From NCBI RefSeq assembly GCF_963422355.1, contig NC_085087.1, positions 4,606,509 to 4,670,508 of the forward strand: 64,000 bases of DNA. The letters run 5' to 3'. The notes under the pieces are model-generated. The model was not told the DNA's origin and made no database searches. It saw only the letters and a program-made list of their open reading frames with translations. This document shows positions 27,623 to 40,401 of the stretch, piece after piece. Both the position numbers and the translations under genes were made by a program. This stretch comes from Corticium candelabrum (Eukaryota > Porifera > Homoscleromorpha > Homosclerophorida > Plakinidae). The number at the start of each line of letters is the position of its first letter. Position 1 is the first letter of the stretch.

Positions 27623-29443
27623 TATGGATGTACTTACAAATGTTCTTGAATCAGGATCTATCTGTTTACTCAAAAGAGCCTTCGCAACATTCTCGTGTCC
27701 ATTAAAGCATGCACAGTGCAGAGGTGTCCATGCCCTCTAAAAACAATAAACAATAAATAAAAATTAAAAACTGAAATCATAGAAATACACTCACTCGTCC
27801 CTTTGCATCGGCCTTTGCTCCACTCTGTAAGAGCGTTTCTGCTACCTCAACATGTCCTCTCTTCGAGGCAACATGCAAAGCAGTACCTCCAATCTACAAA
27901 TTTTTAAAAATAATTAAAATTATTAGTTCTATTACATTAATTACTAAGTTTGGTAAATATAAATTAATTAAAAAGAATACTAATTTAAATTTTATGTAAC
28001 AATTAATACCTATATATATATATATATATAATAAGTCTTGCACTTACACTGTCGAGTCCATTGACTTCAGCTTGGTTGTTCAATAACAACAATACCATTT
28101 CTCTATCGCCCGCAAAGCTTGCATAATGTAGAAGTGGACACTCGATCTACAATTAAAACGGTAATTTTTATATAATCACGCAGTATCCAAAGCATAAATA
28201 CAATTTCTTACCAAGCAAGAAGTTGCCTACGACCACTCTAGCTGGCGCATGCGTACAAATACGTCGATCCTCAACTACGTGATATACTTCAGTGCCTCAG
28301 GAAACACGCGTTTAAACATTACAAGGGTGTCGCTGGACCTCCAAAATTGGAGAGGTCAGCTGCTTGGGTTCTGGAAGCTTTCAGGAAGCTTGTGGTTGTA
28401 CAAGTCACACCTACTGGGGCGAGGTTTGGCCTCCCATTGTGTACACTAATGTGCTGTATGAACGTTGTAATACATGTATAGTTTGCTTCTAAAATATTGA
28501 CATTCAAAGTACTGGTAGACTACCTTCAACTCTCAACATGACATGTCACGTGCAGCAGGGGTGCGCTACTGGTGCCAAAATTGGCGACAGCACTGGGCCA
28601 TTGGCGACAGCACTGGCACCACTCGTGCCCTGTCCTGGCGACACGAACTTGCTAAAATAGATTCTCACTCTGACCTTCTGGAGTCGGTATCTAGTCTAAT
28701 GTAATTTCCCATTAATTGAATAAATCGCTGGACCAGATGCACTATCTGCATTGCCGTGACGACTGCAAGCACGTGTCGTAGGCTTGATGTCCACGGAGAC
28801 AGCAGACGCCAAGCTCTCCGCATTGAACGATATGGCTCAAAAACCGCTTGAAGAGTTCTTTAGGCAGACCTGTGGCCGTCGAACTTCTTGTGAAGGTTCA
28901 GCCGTTGAAATCCAGGGCGCTCCTAGTAGTACGTCCGACTGTGACGTGCCAGTGGAGACAAACGAGAACGCTACCGCTTTGCTGTCCACCAGGCTTGATA
29001 AAACTTTCCCACCCCTGCATGCATATGCACGATGAAGAGGAAACGCCTCCGTAATAACAGTTGTGTTGAAATTTTTGCTACAAGGACTTTCAGTTTAGCA
29101 ATAATCTGCACACCATATGACGATTGATGTAGAAAGCTAGAGCAACTATAGTCGACAAACCGTGAGACCGAAAGACGTTGTTTGCTATCTAGCGACCAAT
29201 TAGCACGTTTGAATTCGAAGTAACCTGCCAGTATTTTGGCGCGTACGAGGTCTGTTGCTGTAGAGATCGATCAACGAGTGTACGTACTATTAGTACACCT
29301 ACCTCTTCTGCCCACCATTCCGGCGTCTCTCGTACGGTCACGTTTGCAGAAATTCCTCTACGGATCAAGCTGGCGGCCGTATCCAACGACTTTCTCTTGA
29401 CTGCTTGAACGAGCGGATAGTGATCCGTCAAGAACCTCTGCAT
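21467..29443 (-). CDS. Ankyrin-Roc-COR-Death domain protein (multi-exon)
   Basis: Read exons, 5' to 3' on the minus strand: 29443-29303 (start Met), 28146-28048, 27893-27795, 27736-27638, 26843-26745, 26687-26589, 26531-26439, 26415-26290 and 24036-21467. The second to sixth are exactly 99 bp and phase 0, each holding one 33-residue ankyrin repeat. The 93-bp exon holds a shorter one. The large last exon has a P-loop (GKDGAGKTS, about 23915-23941), a DLGGQ switch motif, and a Roc-to-COR signature (LLFPVDN, then IPLRWLVLWKM). A C-terminal Death domain (about the last 100 residues) contains VARQLKFRRAQIEEIE and MATVGRLYKAL. The usual Roc guanine-specificity motif T-H-x-D reads SHAG, so nucleotide choice may be altered. 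ROCO-Death proteins act in stress and cell-death signalling. DAPK1 is similar but has a kinase, not seen here. The junction into the last exon needs one extra base (phase 1), so at least one exon between 24040 and 26290 is unfound. Confidence 0.85.
24464..24984. mobile_element. MITE with TA target duplication
   Basis: Inverted termini CAGACATGGGCATAATTATG (24464) and its complement (ending 24984) extend about 30 bp with few mismatches. A TA dinucleotide flanks each end. The length is 521 bp with no coding capacity. A Tc1/mariner-type origin is suggested by the TA flanks. It sits in an intron of the Roc-COR gene. Confidence 0.75.
25766..26123. mobile_element. MITE-like element with TACTCGCTTGAT termini
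   Basis: TACTCGCTTGATTTTTACCCC at the left pairs with GGGGTAATAATCAAGCGAGTA at the right, 358 bp end to end. No ORF. Intronic. Confidence 0.65.
26983..27168. repeat. GTT, GT and CA microsatellites
   Basis: A GTT run (about 26980-27010), a short GT run, and a CA run at 27071-27165 with CGCACGCACG interruptions. Confidence 0.95.
27175..27560 (-). mobile_element. tRNA-derived SINE, copy 2
   Basis: On the minus strand it begins CGCTGTAGCTCAATTGGTTAG with an A-box, and about 45 bases later a B-box-like GTTCAAGTC. The body matches the SINE at 20318. CA microsatellites flank both sides (27071-27165 and 27560-27620). It lies in an intron of the Roc-COR gene between two ankyrin exons. Confidence 0.88.
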
Positions 29444-30441
29444 CTCTACCAGACGCTGTCAGGAAGTCAAAAAAATTAATGGATCATGAACTGGTTGCTA
29501 GCCGCGCGTCCGAATGAAGAATGAGGTTTTTCCACACGTACTCGTGACGGGAAGTGTGAGCATTGCATCATGATCACGGTCATTAGATGGTAACATTATG
29601 GTAACATTTTATCAGCCACTGCATACCAAGTGTAACAACGCGACACGCCCATAGCTCAACTTACAACTTTAGATCCTTACAAGTCAAACGTCATGTACAG
29701 GACCACGCCTTCTGATGTAAACAGAGTTCTAATAGTGATTTATTTTGATGGGTAAGAAAGTAAATCTCTTTGTCTGTACTTGGACCATGAACAGTGGTCG
29801 CTACAAAAAGAAATCGAAGGTGTACAGTTGGAGTGACTCAAGTGTCCTCATGCTGTCCATACATTGATCATCACGAGCTGCCATTGAAGGAATCCAGTTG
29901 TTTCATATCAGGGCGGCGGATGCTCCTTTGAGAAAGGTTGCAGCCATTTTGATTTTAACTGAATATGGTTGGTTTGTCATTGATTAATCTGTGTAGCTAG
30001 AGCAGCATAGACACAAATGATCACGACGATGTGTATCAACCGAGTCAATGGCAACATCATTCAACATTATTTCTACTTGCAGGCAACTAAAGTATTTTCT
30101 TCGGGCATCAATTAACCAGGATTGGAAGGGTGATGCCCCTACTCCCGATATTGGAGGGCAGCTACCCTCCTTTCCCCCCGTTCTGCCACCCCTGCATATC
30201 CAATATGAGAGACCAATACAGTAAATGCATGTGAATCAACCACGTGTGTCAATATATTACATGTACATTACGGTGCTGTTACACATCTTCTACCAAATAG
30301 GAATCTAACACTAAGGCACTACAAAATATGATACTGAACAGGATATACGGCCAACTAAAACATTGTGTTTAGACTTGACTTAGTCTACCGACTTTCAAGA
30401 GACATGCGTATATTTCTGCAACTATGACTTGTTTACTGTGA
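29444..30441. other. Intergenic stretch between the Roc-COR gene start and the receptor gene end
   Basis: No supported gene. It should contain the promoter of the minus-strand Roc-COR gene near 29450-29600 and the 3' UTR of the receptor gene on the right. No core element could be defined. Confidence 0.4.
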
Positions 30442-33400
30442 CTACTCAGCAGTGGGATCATTCCCATCATCCATTTGTTTTAATTCTTCAGTCTTACTTG
30501 TGGCTGGGTTTGTGATGCAGTTGGTGTGTTCCTCGGCTGACTCACTACTGCTAGATTTTGATTCTTCTGCAAACGCATCAGTATCTTGCATTACCTAGAA
30601 AACAAACTTTATGTACATTAATTATTCACATAATTCAAAATTTCATACTTGCTGTGTTGACTCCTCGGTCTTTGCGATACGGTCACGACGCTTTTGGTTC
30701 AAGTCAACCGCAGTATATGCACATGTGGGATACTTTCTAATTGCGTCTTGTTGATCACAGTAGTTACCACATGACAATGACTTGTCACCTTCCTCATCAG
30801 AGTGAGACATACCTTGATCGTTACTTTGTATTGCTTGTGTTTGCTGCATTGAGTCAGGATGTGTATACTGATAGCCTTCCTTATCTCGTAATTCCTGACT
30901 TTTTGATAGTTGCAGATCTTGATAAATCCTGCTATTAGTGTTTACATCTTCATACAAATGTGCTTGACTGCCACCATTGGCAGTACGTTGTCCAGTTGAA
31001 AACGAGCGCTCAGACTTCTCGCATGGGGGAAGCTCATCAATAGAATCCATTCGTGGTCTGCTAGGTAGAGTCATCCCTTTGCGATACCTACCACTTTCTA
31101 AACACTGTGTTTCACTCATTTCAGAATCTGACTTTGATCTGTTCTTTCCAAACAATCTGTTGACAAACGATAGCTTCTTAGCATGTTTATTTGAAACTAG
31201 CTGAGTTTGAGAATGTGGTCTAGACTTCTGAGGTAGGGCAACTTCTTCATAGTTACCATTCCCTGGCTCATCAGCAGATTTTTGAGAATCTCTAAAAGAT
31301 CTAGAAATGTACGAATCTTGAGGTTCAGCGTAATTACTTTCAAACGGTTTCTTCTTCAAAGAAGGTGGGAAATTCTTAAATACAAGCGGGTCTGGCATCT
31401 GTTTGTTATCAACCCCTGGATCATGCTTTACTTTCCGTGATGTTTTCTTGCCACGTGGTACAGTGTTGGTTGGTTGTGAGTACACAAAGTCGTCTGTTGT
31501 GGTGCTGCTGCTTGAGTCAGGAGATGATGCTCGTTTTGCACTAGTTACTAATGCAGCTTCTATTTCAGTCTTTGATGGTTTCCTTTTGGGCATAGGCGGA
31601 ACAGACTCAGATGCCACACTCTCATGAAACGACGTCTCTTCTTCTAGAACGCGTGTTGGCTCTATCTTTAAATCCCTCAATCCCCTATTTTCAATGACTA
31701 GTGGCCCTTTGCTTCTCAGTTCATCAGGGACATCAACCATAGGAAGCACAGGAGGACAGCTAAATACACAAACAGTAAATACAGGTACTAGTTTCAGAAT
31801 AGTCGGTTATTGTTACAGCTACCTTGAGTATCTTCCCCGTTCATCACCTCCTATAGCACCTTTATTTTGTATGACAGAATCATTCAAAGTAATGCCTATG
31901 AGATTAAAACATGTAAACTAACAATCTGACAACATGTCTCTCTAGCTTACGCTTTTGCTTCCGTCGTTTTCCCATCAACCACAAGAGAAACAGCACAATT
32001 AGTAGAGCTAAACCTATTGCCCCACCAATTGCCCCACCAATTATTACATTATCTCCACCACTACTAGATAAGGGCACTGCTCTTGTTACATGAACTCCAC
32101 GACTACTGGATGAGGGCATTGCTTGTGTTATAACCTCAGAGGGTCCACTACTATGAGAACTGGTCAAGGGTACATTCGTTGTTGCAGCATCTGTCGATGC
32201 CTGTGATGTGATCGACGTTACCATAACTCGAAGATTCCTTGATGGTTTACCCAATCCCTTGCCATTGACTGCATAAACAGTAAACGTGTAGTTTGTGCCA
32301 GAGCTGAGATTACCACGTATAGTAGTCTGCTGAATAACCTCGACAGAAACACTATTCACAAACATTGAGCTGTTCATAGTATCCCCTTCCTTCTGATACA
32401 ATATCAGATATTTTGTAATGTGTCCATTTGGCAGTGTGGGTGCTTGCCACTGCAACGTAAACGCATCCGTATCTGCATATGCTTGTACCCAAGTTGGAGG
32501 CCCCGACTCTGCAATACCACAGTGAATCACGTCTATAAACAATTGAAATACAAAACCAACCTTCTTCATCGGTCAACAGAAAAATAGGAATGCTCCACGG
32601 ACCATGACCTGGTTGAGTATAAGCAGCAACTTGAATCGAATAGTTTGTGAACGGTTCAAGTTCAATAATGTCGGCGGTTAGTTTCGTCTTATTTACCGTG
32701 TTGTTATAAACAATGACATCTCTCTCTACTTCTCGTACAATAGTAATGAATCCTTGAAGAATTCCATTAATAGACCAAAGTGGTGGAGCTTCAAATTGTA
32801 TAACTGCCCACCGAGAAGTTTTTCTATTAACCCACAATCCAGTGGGTGGACTACTTGGCACTAAACAATACAAGAGATCAAGAACACACACAATTGAAAT
32901 TCAAACAAGTCATTCAGTCACCAGCTTCACTGCTTCTCACACCAACTTCGTCTGAAAAGTTGCCTCGGCCTTTTGAATTGAAAGCACCGACCGAGAAATT
33001 GTAATACGTATACGGAGCAAGATCAGAAATAATGACCGAAAAATTGACAGCCGCTCTATTAGTTTGATTAATCCAAGAATATTGGGAATTGTATTGAACC
33101 ACGAATCCTCTTGTGGGTGAATTCCAACTGGATTTTTGTATGTCCTAGTAACCAATAACATCGAAGTATATCAATTTGTGGGAATGTGAAAACATGCAGC
33201 TTACATGCCACTGAACGTGCACAGACGTGGAATTCAGAACAGAGACCGTCAAACCAGATGGCACTTCAGCAGGAACTATCACAAAGGTTGTTATACTGTT
33301 ACTGTATGACACAATTTAACAAGATTAAGTCTCATTACCTGCTATGTCTGTCGTAAAGTTCACTGCTAAAGACTTCGCACTCTTACCATTACCATTCCTT

Positions 33401-36400
33401 GAGTAAATGCGAACGCTATAGCTCGAGTATGCCATTAGCCGATTCAATGCTACTGTGTTGTTTGTGTTAGAAGCTCGGATGACTCGTATTATTGATGACC
33501 GATGGTCGGTCAACTCAGCCATAGAATAGAGTATAGAAGACATTCCATCAAATCCCAACACAAATGTTAGCACAGAAGACGTAGATGTAATATTGACAAT
33601 TGAGATATTTGTTGGAGGCTGCGGTATGTCTAACCAGCAAAATATATTGGCTCATTATACGTATTAACAATGTGGGCCATTGTTGTACACATGCATACCT
33701 GTAACACTGACTATAGTTTGTGCTCTATCTTTAAACAGCTTTCCTGTTGCCGCAACACATTCATATCGCCCTGCATCTTCATAATGAGCCGACTTTAGAA
33801 CAAGTTGACTGCTCACGTTGCGACCACGCTCGGTGACGTTTCGACTTGAACGAGATGACCCATTGGGAAGTAACCAAACTATTGCTGGTACGGGAACTCC
33901 ACTTGCAGCACATGACAGGGAAATACGAGAGCCGACTTTTACAGGCATTGGCAAGCGAGTAATCGACAAAATTTGGGGAGACTCTACACATAAACAGATA
34001 CATCACTCAGACATATCACACAAAGTTCAGTTGTTGTATGATGTACCTTGAGGTGCTACAAAGCTAACTCTTGTCACGTTTCCCTGTGAGTTGCTGACAA
34101 CGCACGTGTAATTGCCATAGTCTGCTGTTGAGTTAATGGCCACATCAAAGGTATTCTCTATAATTCTAATTTGTTTCCCTGCTACCGTACTGTTCTTGAC
34201 CGTTGCAAACACCTTCGATCGTACAGTTTGTCCTTCTCGTTCAAATTCTATGTATGGATCCGGGTTTCCATATGCAGAACATCGCAGAGTTTTGTTCCCC
34301 TGCAATCCCGACTTCACGTATGGTTCGGGGCCATGTTCAATGATAGGAGGTACTAACAAGCATTACAATAAAATATATCACTTTGATTAACATAAATGTA
34401 TAAACTTACTTAATACGACCAAAGTCAAGTCAACACCACGACCACTAAAGTCTGCACATCCATACACTGTGCCTGAATCACTCCAATACGTAACATCACT
34501 GATGGTATACTTAAGTGGCATCATAGATGACAGCTCGTTTGCACGTGTTCGCATTCCTTTGTACAGGAAATGTACAGCTGGATCAACACCATTCCCTCGA
34601 CACTCCAGTGTTACATTAGAACCAGTTGGTACCGCAACTGCCTCTTTGAGATCCGTCCTCACATCCCTAACAATTGACGATGACTGCAAAGTGACACGCA
34701 GGTTTAAACTGCCCAATGTTCCTGACATACATAAAACCATACAATGATATACATAAAAACACATGATACACATAAAATAAATCATACACAATTGCAGGAA
34801 GTTACATCAACAGTAACCAACCAACTTGCTTACTCTGGGTGCATTATAACTAGTAATGTTCAGTGAGATGCTCATGGCACACAAGAGGCTTGTGATTGGC
34901 TACTGCTGATGCAACACATTGTATAAGTATTTGACCAATTAGAAGGAAACATGATTAATTAACCTCAAGTGATAACTAGAGCCATTTCGCTCTATTTGCC
35001 ATATCCCTTCTAATTAGTCAATAATTAACTAAAACATCTTGATACACATAAAGTTTTACAAGTTGAATAACATAGGCGTAGCAACCGGGAGGGAGAGGGA
35101 GTTCATGGGGCACGTGTCCCATCTACTTTCTAGCCGAGCCGTCAAATGACCTGCTGACGTATAAGAATGACAGATGTAGAAACTGATAACACTAACATAA
35201 AATACAATATTAATATTAGTGCACTAACAGTATAGCATTAATAGTGTTTGAAAATGTGGTCGTCAAGTTGTCATATGACGACTACCATATTTCTGCAAAT
35301 AATGCCCCATGCTCAAATTTTGCCCCCTGTGCCAATAATAGTACCCCACGGGGCAATATCCGTGGAAATGCGGTAATTGAGTTCATGTGATAGCCAACTA
35401 TACCAGTGAGGTTGCCATCCTGACAACTAATTAAATCAAGTTATAACGGCCCAATAAAATTTTGTTTTTATGCCCTAGAGTATAACAGTGGAATTACTCA
35501 GGTCAGACTAAGGGTGACGCCTCTGAATCCTAAAATTTCATTTACTTACCAGAACAATCAGTATCATTATTTGATATTTATGATACATATGTAAAAGCCA
35601 TGAACTCCTTGATGACTCAAAATTTTGTGAGGTTGCAAAGGTTACAACTACAAAATTTCAAACACTGGTTAATTAAGGTTGGTTCCTGTCTTTTCTGCTA
35701 TGTAGCATGCATGATTAATTAATAATACATTTAGCCTTGTTGTGTTGAGCCACGCCCTCTTAGACAAATGGGTGCCTCTCAAGAAATTATATAAATTTTG
35801 TATTGTATAGTAACCTATTTTCATCTTTAATATATCAATCAATCTGTATAACAACACATCTTGATATACATAAAGTAACACAATGATAAACTATGGCTTA
35901 ATGTATATCAATAATAAACATAGAAACATATACAACAATACACACAACACACAACACTGAATTGTCTTTAGTCTTCACCTGAAGAAAAGACATGATTTCT
36001 TCATACCACATAACACAATTCATATCTCCCCATACATTACCCTAAACGACCCCAAGGGAATTACGCTCCCTCATCCCCCACATTATAGGGAAGCAAGAGT
36101 CCCTAAATTCATTTCATCACAACAACACTTAACTAGTTAATTAACACTAAGCACACGTAGAAACAACAACATGCTAGATATGACAAACACTGTTTCCCAC
36201 AATTTCTCAAGAAATCAACCAAGTAACCCTAGACCAACCCTTCAAAGAGACCACACCGCTACTGTACAATGCATGTCATAAAATCATACAATTAAATCAT
36301 ACAATATCATGATTTATTGTATGGGCGTGGTTGGGTACACAATATGAGCCAGTTACAGCGCTTGTACAGGTCAGGTGGAGGTAGAATGTACTGATAATCC

Positions 36401-38504
36401 ACCCACTGTCATAGCAACAGAATATACCCTGGGTATATTTTAGAGTAAACATCAGGCACCAATACAATACACTAAATGCCATTTAGTCTATTAGCTTATT
36501 TCCCTTATACAAACTTTCAAAAGCCATTAGCTACCAAACATAACACAACACACTTAGTGCAGTCACATAACACCTATTACAATCTGCTAATTACCTCAGC
36601 AAGGTTACATAAAAGCACAAACAAGTTATTTATTGCTTATTGCCCATGTAGAATGTAACGCTGCAATTTGAAAAGTGGAAGGGGAGTACAGGTGTTGCTG
36701 CTTCACATGACCTGTCCCATTCAGCAGCATTGCTGGGGTGGTTCTCCTTGTCCTCACTAGTGGGTGTTATTGTACCTGACCATGCCCATACAATAAATTA
36801 CATATTACATGGTAAGAGGTGTTTGTATAGGTTATCGCCCCATGTTCAAGACCAATATCATATTTATTGTCCCCCCCACCGTTTATTGCACAAGCTATAG
36901 GCGAGTGCCATAAACAGTGAGACCCCAAGAAATATGATATTGCTCTGGAAGAAGGGTGATAACCGACTTCATTACCGGCACGTGGCCCTACCCAATGAGC
37001 GTTCCAGTAGCTGACCATATAGTTAGCGTTCCTGGTTTGTCGGCAGTAAGATTTAGTGTAAGGTTTCAGTATCAGGGACAGTCCCATGGCAAGCATGCTA
37101 TAATTATGCAATAACTACAGTATGTGTGCAATAACTAAACAATGCAGGCACTTGGCCGAATTCAGATATTATTGCACCATCTACGAGATCAAGCGCTCAT
37201 TGGGTAGAGATCAAGCGCTCATTGGGTAGGGGCCACGTGCGGTAACTAAATGGCATTATGGACACCTTGATAATTGAACTTTGCCTCTGGCTCAGTCAAT
37301 TATCTCGTTGATAATCCAGTGAGGCCTTGGGTCAATAAATGCCATAAACACCAGATACGCATGTAATAGCTAATACATACATAAAATCATACAATAAAAT
37401 CATAAAATCATATAATATCATGATATACATAAAATCATACAATATCATGATATACATAAAATCATACGATATCATGATATAAATAAAATAATACAATGAA
37501 ATCATAAAATCATACAATTTCATGATATACATAAAATCATACAATAAAATCATAAAATCATACAATATCATGCTATACATAAAATCATACAATAAAATCA
37601 TAAAACCATACGATATCATGATTTACATAAAATTATAACATGAAATCATAAAATCATATAATATCATGTTATACATAAAATCATAAAATGAAATCATAAA
37701 TCATACAATATCATGATATACATAAAATCATAAAATGAAATCATAAAATCATACAATATCATGATATACATAATATCCATACATAATATCCATACAACCA
37801 TACAACAATATACACCACTGGACCGTCTTTCTTGAGAGGTAGAAACATAACTATGTGCATTTATATATCCTAATACAACATCACATCATGCATGAACACA
37901 AACAGACCCTAAACCAGCGCAAGGGGAATTACCCTACTCAGTCCCGTCCCTACAAGAGGGAGGACTGTCCCCAAAAATACATTCCCATACTCTGAACACA
38001 ACAACACTTAGCACTCTAAACACACTTAGAAACGACAACAACGTCAACCAATGTGACATACACTGTTTCCGGCGATTTCTCAACGAATCAACCAAACAAC
38101 CATAAACCAACCCTTCAAACGACCACACCACTACTATACAATGCATGTCATACAATCGACCTATCGCATTGCAGCCGGATAGCGCGCCGCACGTACAGCA
38201 CAGTACACTCACACAACAAAGAGCACGTGCTAACAAGCCCAGTTCCCGACTTCCGCACCTCTCAACACTCCGCACTTCGCTCACGTCAAGCTCGCACATC
38301 GATCACACCAATCGAAAAGGCAAATCGCGTGAACACCAAACATATAACGAAACCACAGGTAAACGGCCACAAGAAATCGATCCCGCGACAAAGGGAACGC
38401 TGCGATCAAACCATCGCCTACAAAATTTCCATCGTCTGTTGCATTTTCTTACCGCTAATGGCAGCTGTCAATAACAGAAAACGTACAACTGCAGTAGGCA
38501 TCAT
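30442..38504 (-). CDS. Single-pass receptor: 3 Ig, 4 FN3, TM, tyrosine-motif tail
   Basis: Twelve exons on the minus strand: 38504-38453 (signal peptide MMPTAVVRFLLLTAAIS), 34721-34410, 34352-34047, 33983-33699 (one Ig each), 33629-33339 (FN3), 33275-33205 with 33144-32922 (FN3), 32860-32561 (FN3), 32508-31951 (FN3, Ser/Thr-rich stalk, membrane segment IGLALLIVLFLLWLM), 31895-31823, 31759-30649 and 30594-30442. Phases agree at every junction and the total is 3735 nt, 1244 residues plus stop. Module borders are phase 1. The roughly 450-residue cytoplasmic tail has no kinase or phosphatase domain. It carries YEEV, YEDV, YQDL and YTAV, two of them in ITAM-like spacing. The likely role is an adhesion or immune-type receptor at the cell surface. 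Ligand unknown. Exon 1 is joined across a 3.7-kb intron by phase and sense only. Confidence 0.85.
35935..36285. repeat. Intronic direct duplication, copy 1
   Basis: Matches 37798-38150 with substitutions and indels. Shared blocks include CACAACAACACTTA, GACAAACACTGTTTCCC and ACAATGCATGTCATA. Both copies lie in intron 1 of the receptor gene. Confidence 0.8.
36970..37245. repeat. Inverted repeat with a nested 22-bp tandem duplication
   Basis: GCACGTGGCCCTACCCAATG near 36979 is the near-complement of CATTGGGTAGGGGCCACGTGC near 37220. The right side also has GATCAAGCGCTCATTGGGTAG twice in tandem (about 37188-37230). Confidence 0.7.
37378..37790. repeat. ATCATAAAATCATACAAT minisatellite
   Basis: About 400 bp of variable units built from ATAAAATCATACAA and TATCATGATATAC. 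The palindromic ATATCATGATAT recurs roughly every 40-60 bp. Intron 1 of the receptor gene. Confidence 0.9.
37798..38150. repeat. Intronic direct duplication, copy 2
   Basis: Second copy of the block at 35935-36285. It abuts the GC-richer sequence near exon 1 of the receptor gene. Confidence 0.8.
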
Positions 38505-39348
38505 GGCGCGGTAGGAAGGCACTCGGATCCGTCTGCTTGAGCTGCGCAGTAGCGAGATGTCGGCCGTGCTGCGATGACTGAGATCGATTTGTTTGTCGAT
38601 GAGGCACGCACGGCAGTCCGGACGACGCGCGACAATGAGAGGTCGAACGAGCACGTTGAACGCAGGCAAGTTCGTGCAAGCTTCAAACCGGTTTAATTAA
38701 TTGGTTACTCCCACTCGCAGCATGATGTCATTTGAAGGCCCGTCGTTTGCATGTCAATTGTAGCTAATGAGTCACTGAACCAAGTGACCAATACGTACTG
38801 TACAAACCGCGAATTGAATTCGAAAATTTTTGGGAGGACGTTGAAGAGTGGTAGACAGGCAATGTTGTCTGCGGGCTCAGGAGGGTTAGAGTGATTGTAT
38901 TATTGCACTATTACTATGCCACATCCCCCTTTCCTAAACAAACCATCTAACTCAAACTTGTGTAACTCTAACACTCAACACTCTATAGTCAAACTTTACA
39001 CCATAAGTCTAGTTTCTGTGGTGGCTTCACAACTCGACCACTTCTTGTTGTTAGTCCTGGTTGGATTGATGGTGGATACTGCACTGGACTTTCTGTTGGT
39101 GTTGGTTCTTTTTGTTGATGATGATCTTTTACTATGTACCATTTGTTTCTACGAAATTCTCCTGATGGTGTTGCTACTGTATACGATCTCGGTTTTGTAG
39201 TAGACTGTTGTAGAATTGACCCTCTCTCTGATCATCAGGAAGCCAAACTTTTTCTCCTTGAGATAATGGTGGTAATTCTTTGGTTTGATGGTGTTTGTCA
39301 AATCTCTCCTTTATCTTTCTCTTTGAACTTGTTCTTTACTTGGATTTC

Positions 39349-39852
39349 TCAGTACGGGACTCGTTTAGGTAAAAGAGTAGCTGGTGTAGTTGGAACTAGA
39401 TTTCTCAGTTGTCTATCCATTAGAAGATATGCCAGAGAGTATCCATTTGATAATGGGACTGAACGATAAGACAACAATCCCTGGTAAGGATCTTCACTCT
39501 TTGTTAGAAGTTTCTTCACAGTCAATACCTTTCGCTCGGCTTCTCCATTCGATTGAGGGTATCGCAGACTGCTTGTTGTATGCAAAAAATCATAGTTGTT
39601 TGCAAACTGTGCAAATATCTCTGAGGCGTACTGAGGACCATTATCTGATCTGACCTCCTCTGGTATGCCATATCGAGCAAACGTGGCTTTCATTTTGTCT
39701 ATCACCTCTCTGGATGATGTGCTTGACAAGAAAACAACTTCACGATATCTGGAGTAGTAATCTACGACTAGTAGAAAAGACTTCCCTCTCCACTCGAACA
39801 AATCAGTGCCCAATGTTTGCCACGGTCGACTAGGTAAAACAGTTGGCAACAA
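39349..39852 (-). pseudogene. Integrase core of the minus-strand Ty3/gypsy element
   Basis: An open frame of 167 residues with the three catalytic acids in normal context (GTDLFEW, VRSDNGPQY, PQSNGEAER). The rest of pol is broken into separate frames, so this is a relic of a dead element even though the core triad survives. Confidence 0.85.
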
Positions 39853-40401
39853 AGGTTCGAACGGTATCGAGCGTTGTTTGCTGCATATAGAACATCGTTC
39901 AATCTTATCCTGTAATTGTGACGTAATTCCCGGCTACCAAACTGCTGATCATGCTCTCTCTCTACATTTAGTAATGCCAAGGTGTCCCAATAAAGCTTAT
40001 GCACAATCTCTGCTTGCATTGAGGTACGGATAACCAGACGGCTACAACGTAGTAATAAGTCATCTTCCACAACCAATTCTGATGCAACTGCCCAGAATTT
40101 CTTGATATCTCCTTTCAGCTTGTGTCTAGGCAGCCATCTATCCTACAGAATTGCTTCAGCTGGTAGCACGTTTTGTCTACATCTTGTTGTTCTCTTAGTT
40201 TGGTCAAAGTTTTTGTTTGCACTAGTAGAGAATCAAGTATTTGATCGACATACTCGTTAGATGCTTTTGCTAAATCCTGGCTTTGCAAATTTGCTTGATT
40301 TTCACAGACTGGACTCCTGGATAAGGTATCTGGAATATGAAGCTTACGACCTGGTACCTGAGAGGTAGTAAATTTTAATACTGCATCAGTCGTAATTTGA
40401 A

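Noticed and set aside
28784-29035. 83-residue plus-strand ORF in an intron of the Roc-COR gene
   Set aside because: No recognisable domain and no splice context, and it overlaps the first intron of a better-supported gene. Possible but unsupported.
37378-37790. CRISPR-like array
   Set aside because: Units are short, AT-rich and variable with no spacer structure. This is a eukaryotic minisatellite.
38053-38514. Plus-strand ORFs opposite exon 1 of the receptor gene
   Set aside because: GC-rich promoter-like sequence, low complexity, and the minus-strand signal-peptide exon explains the region better.
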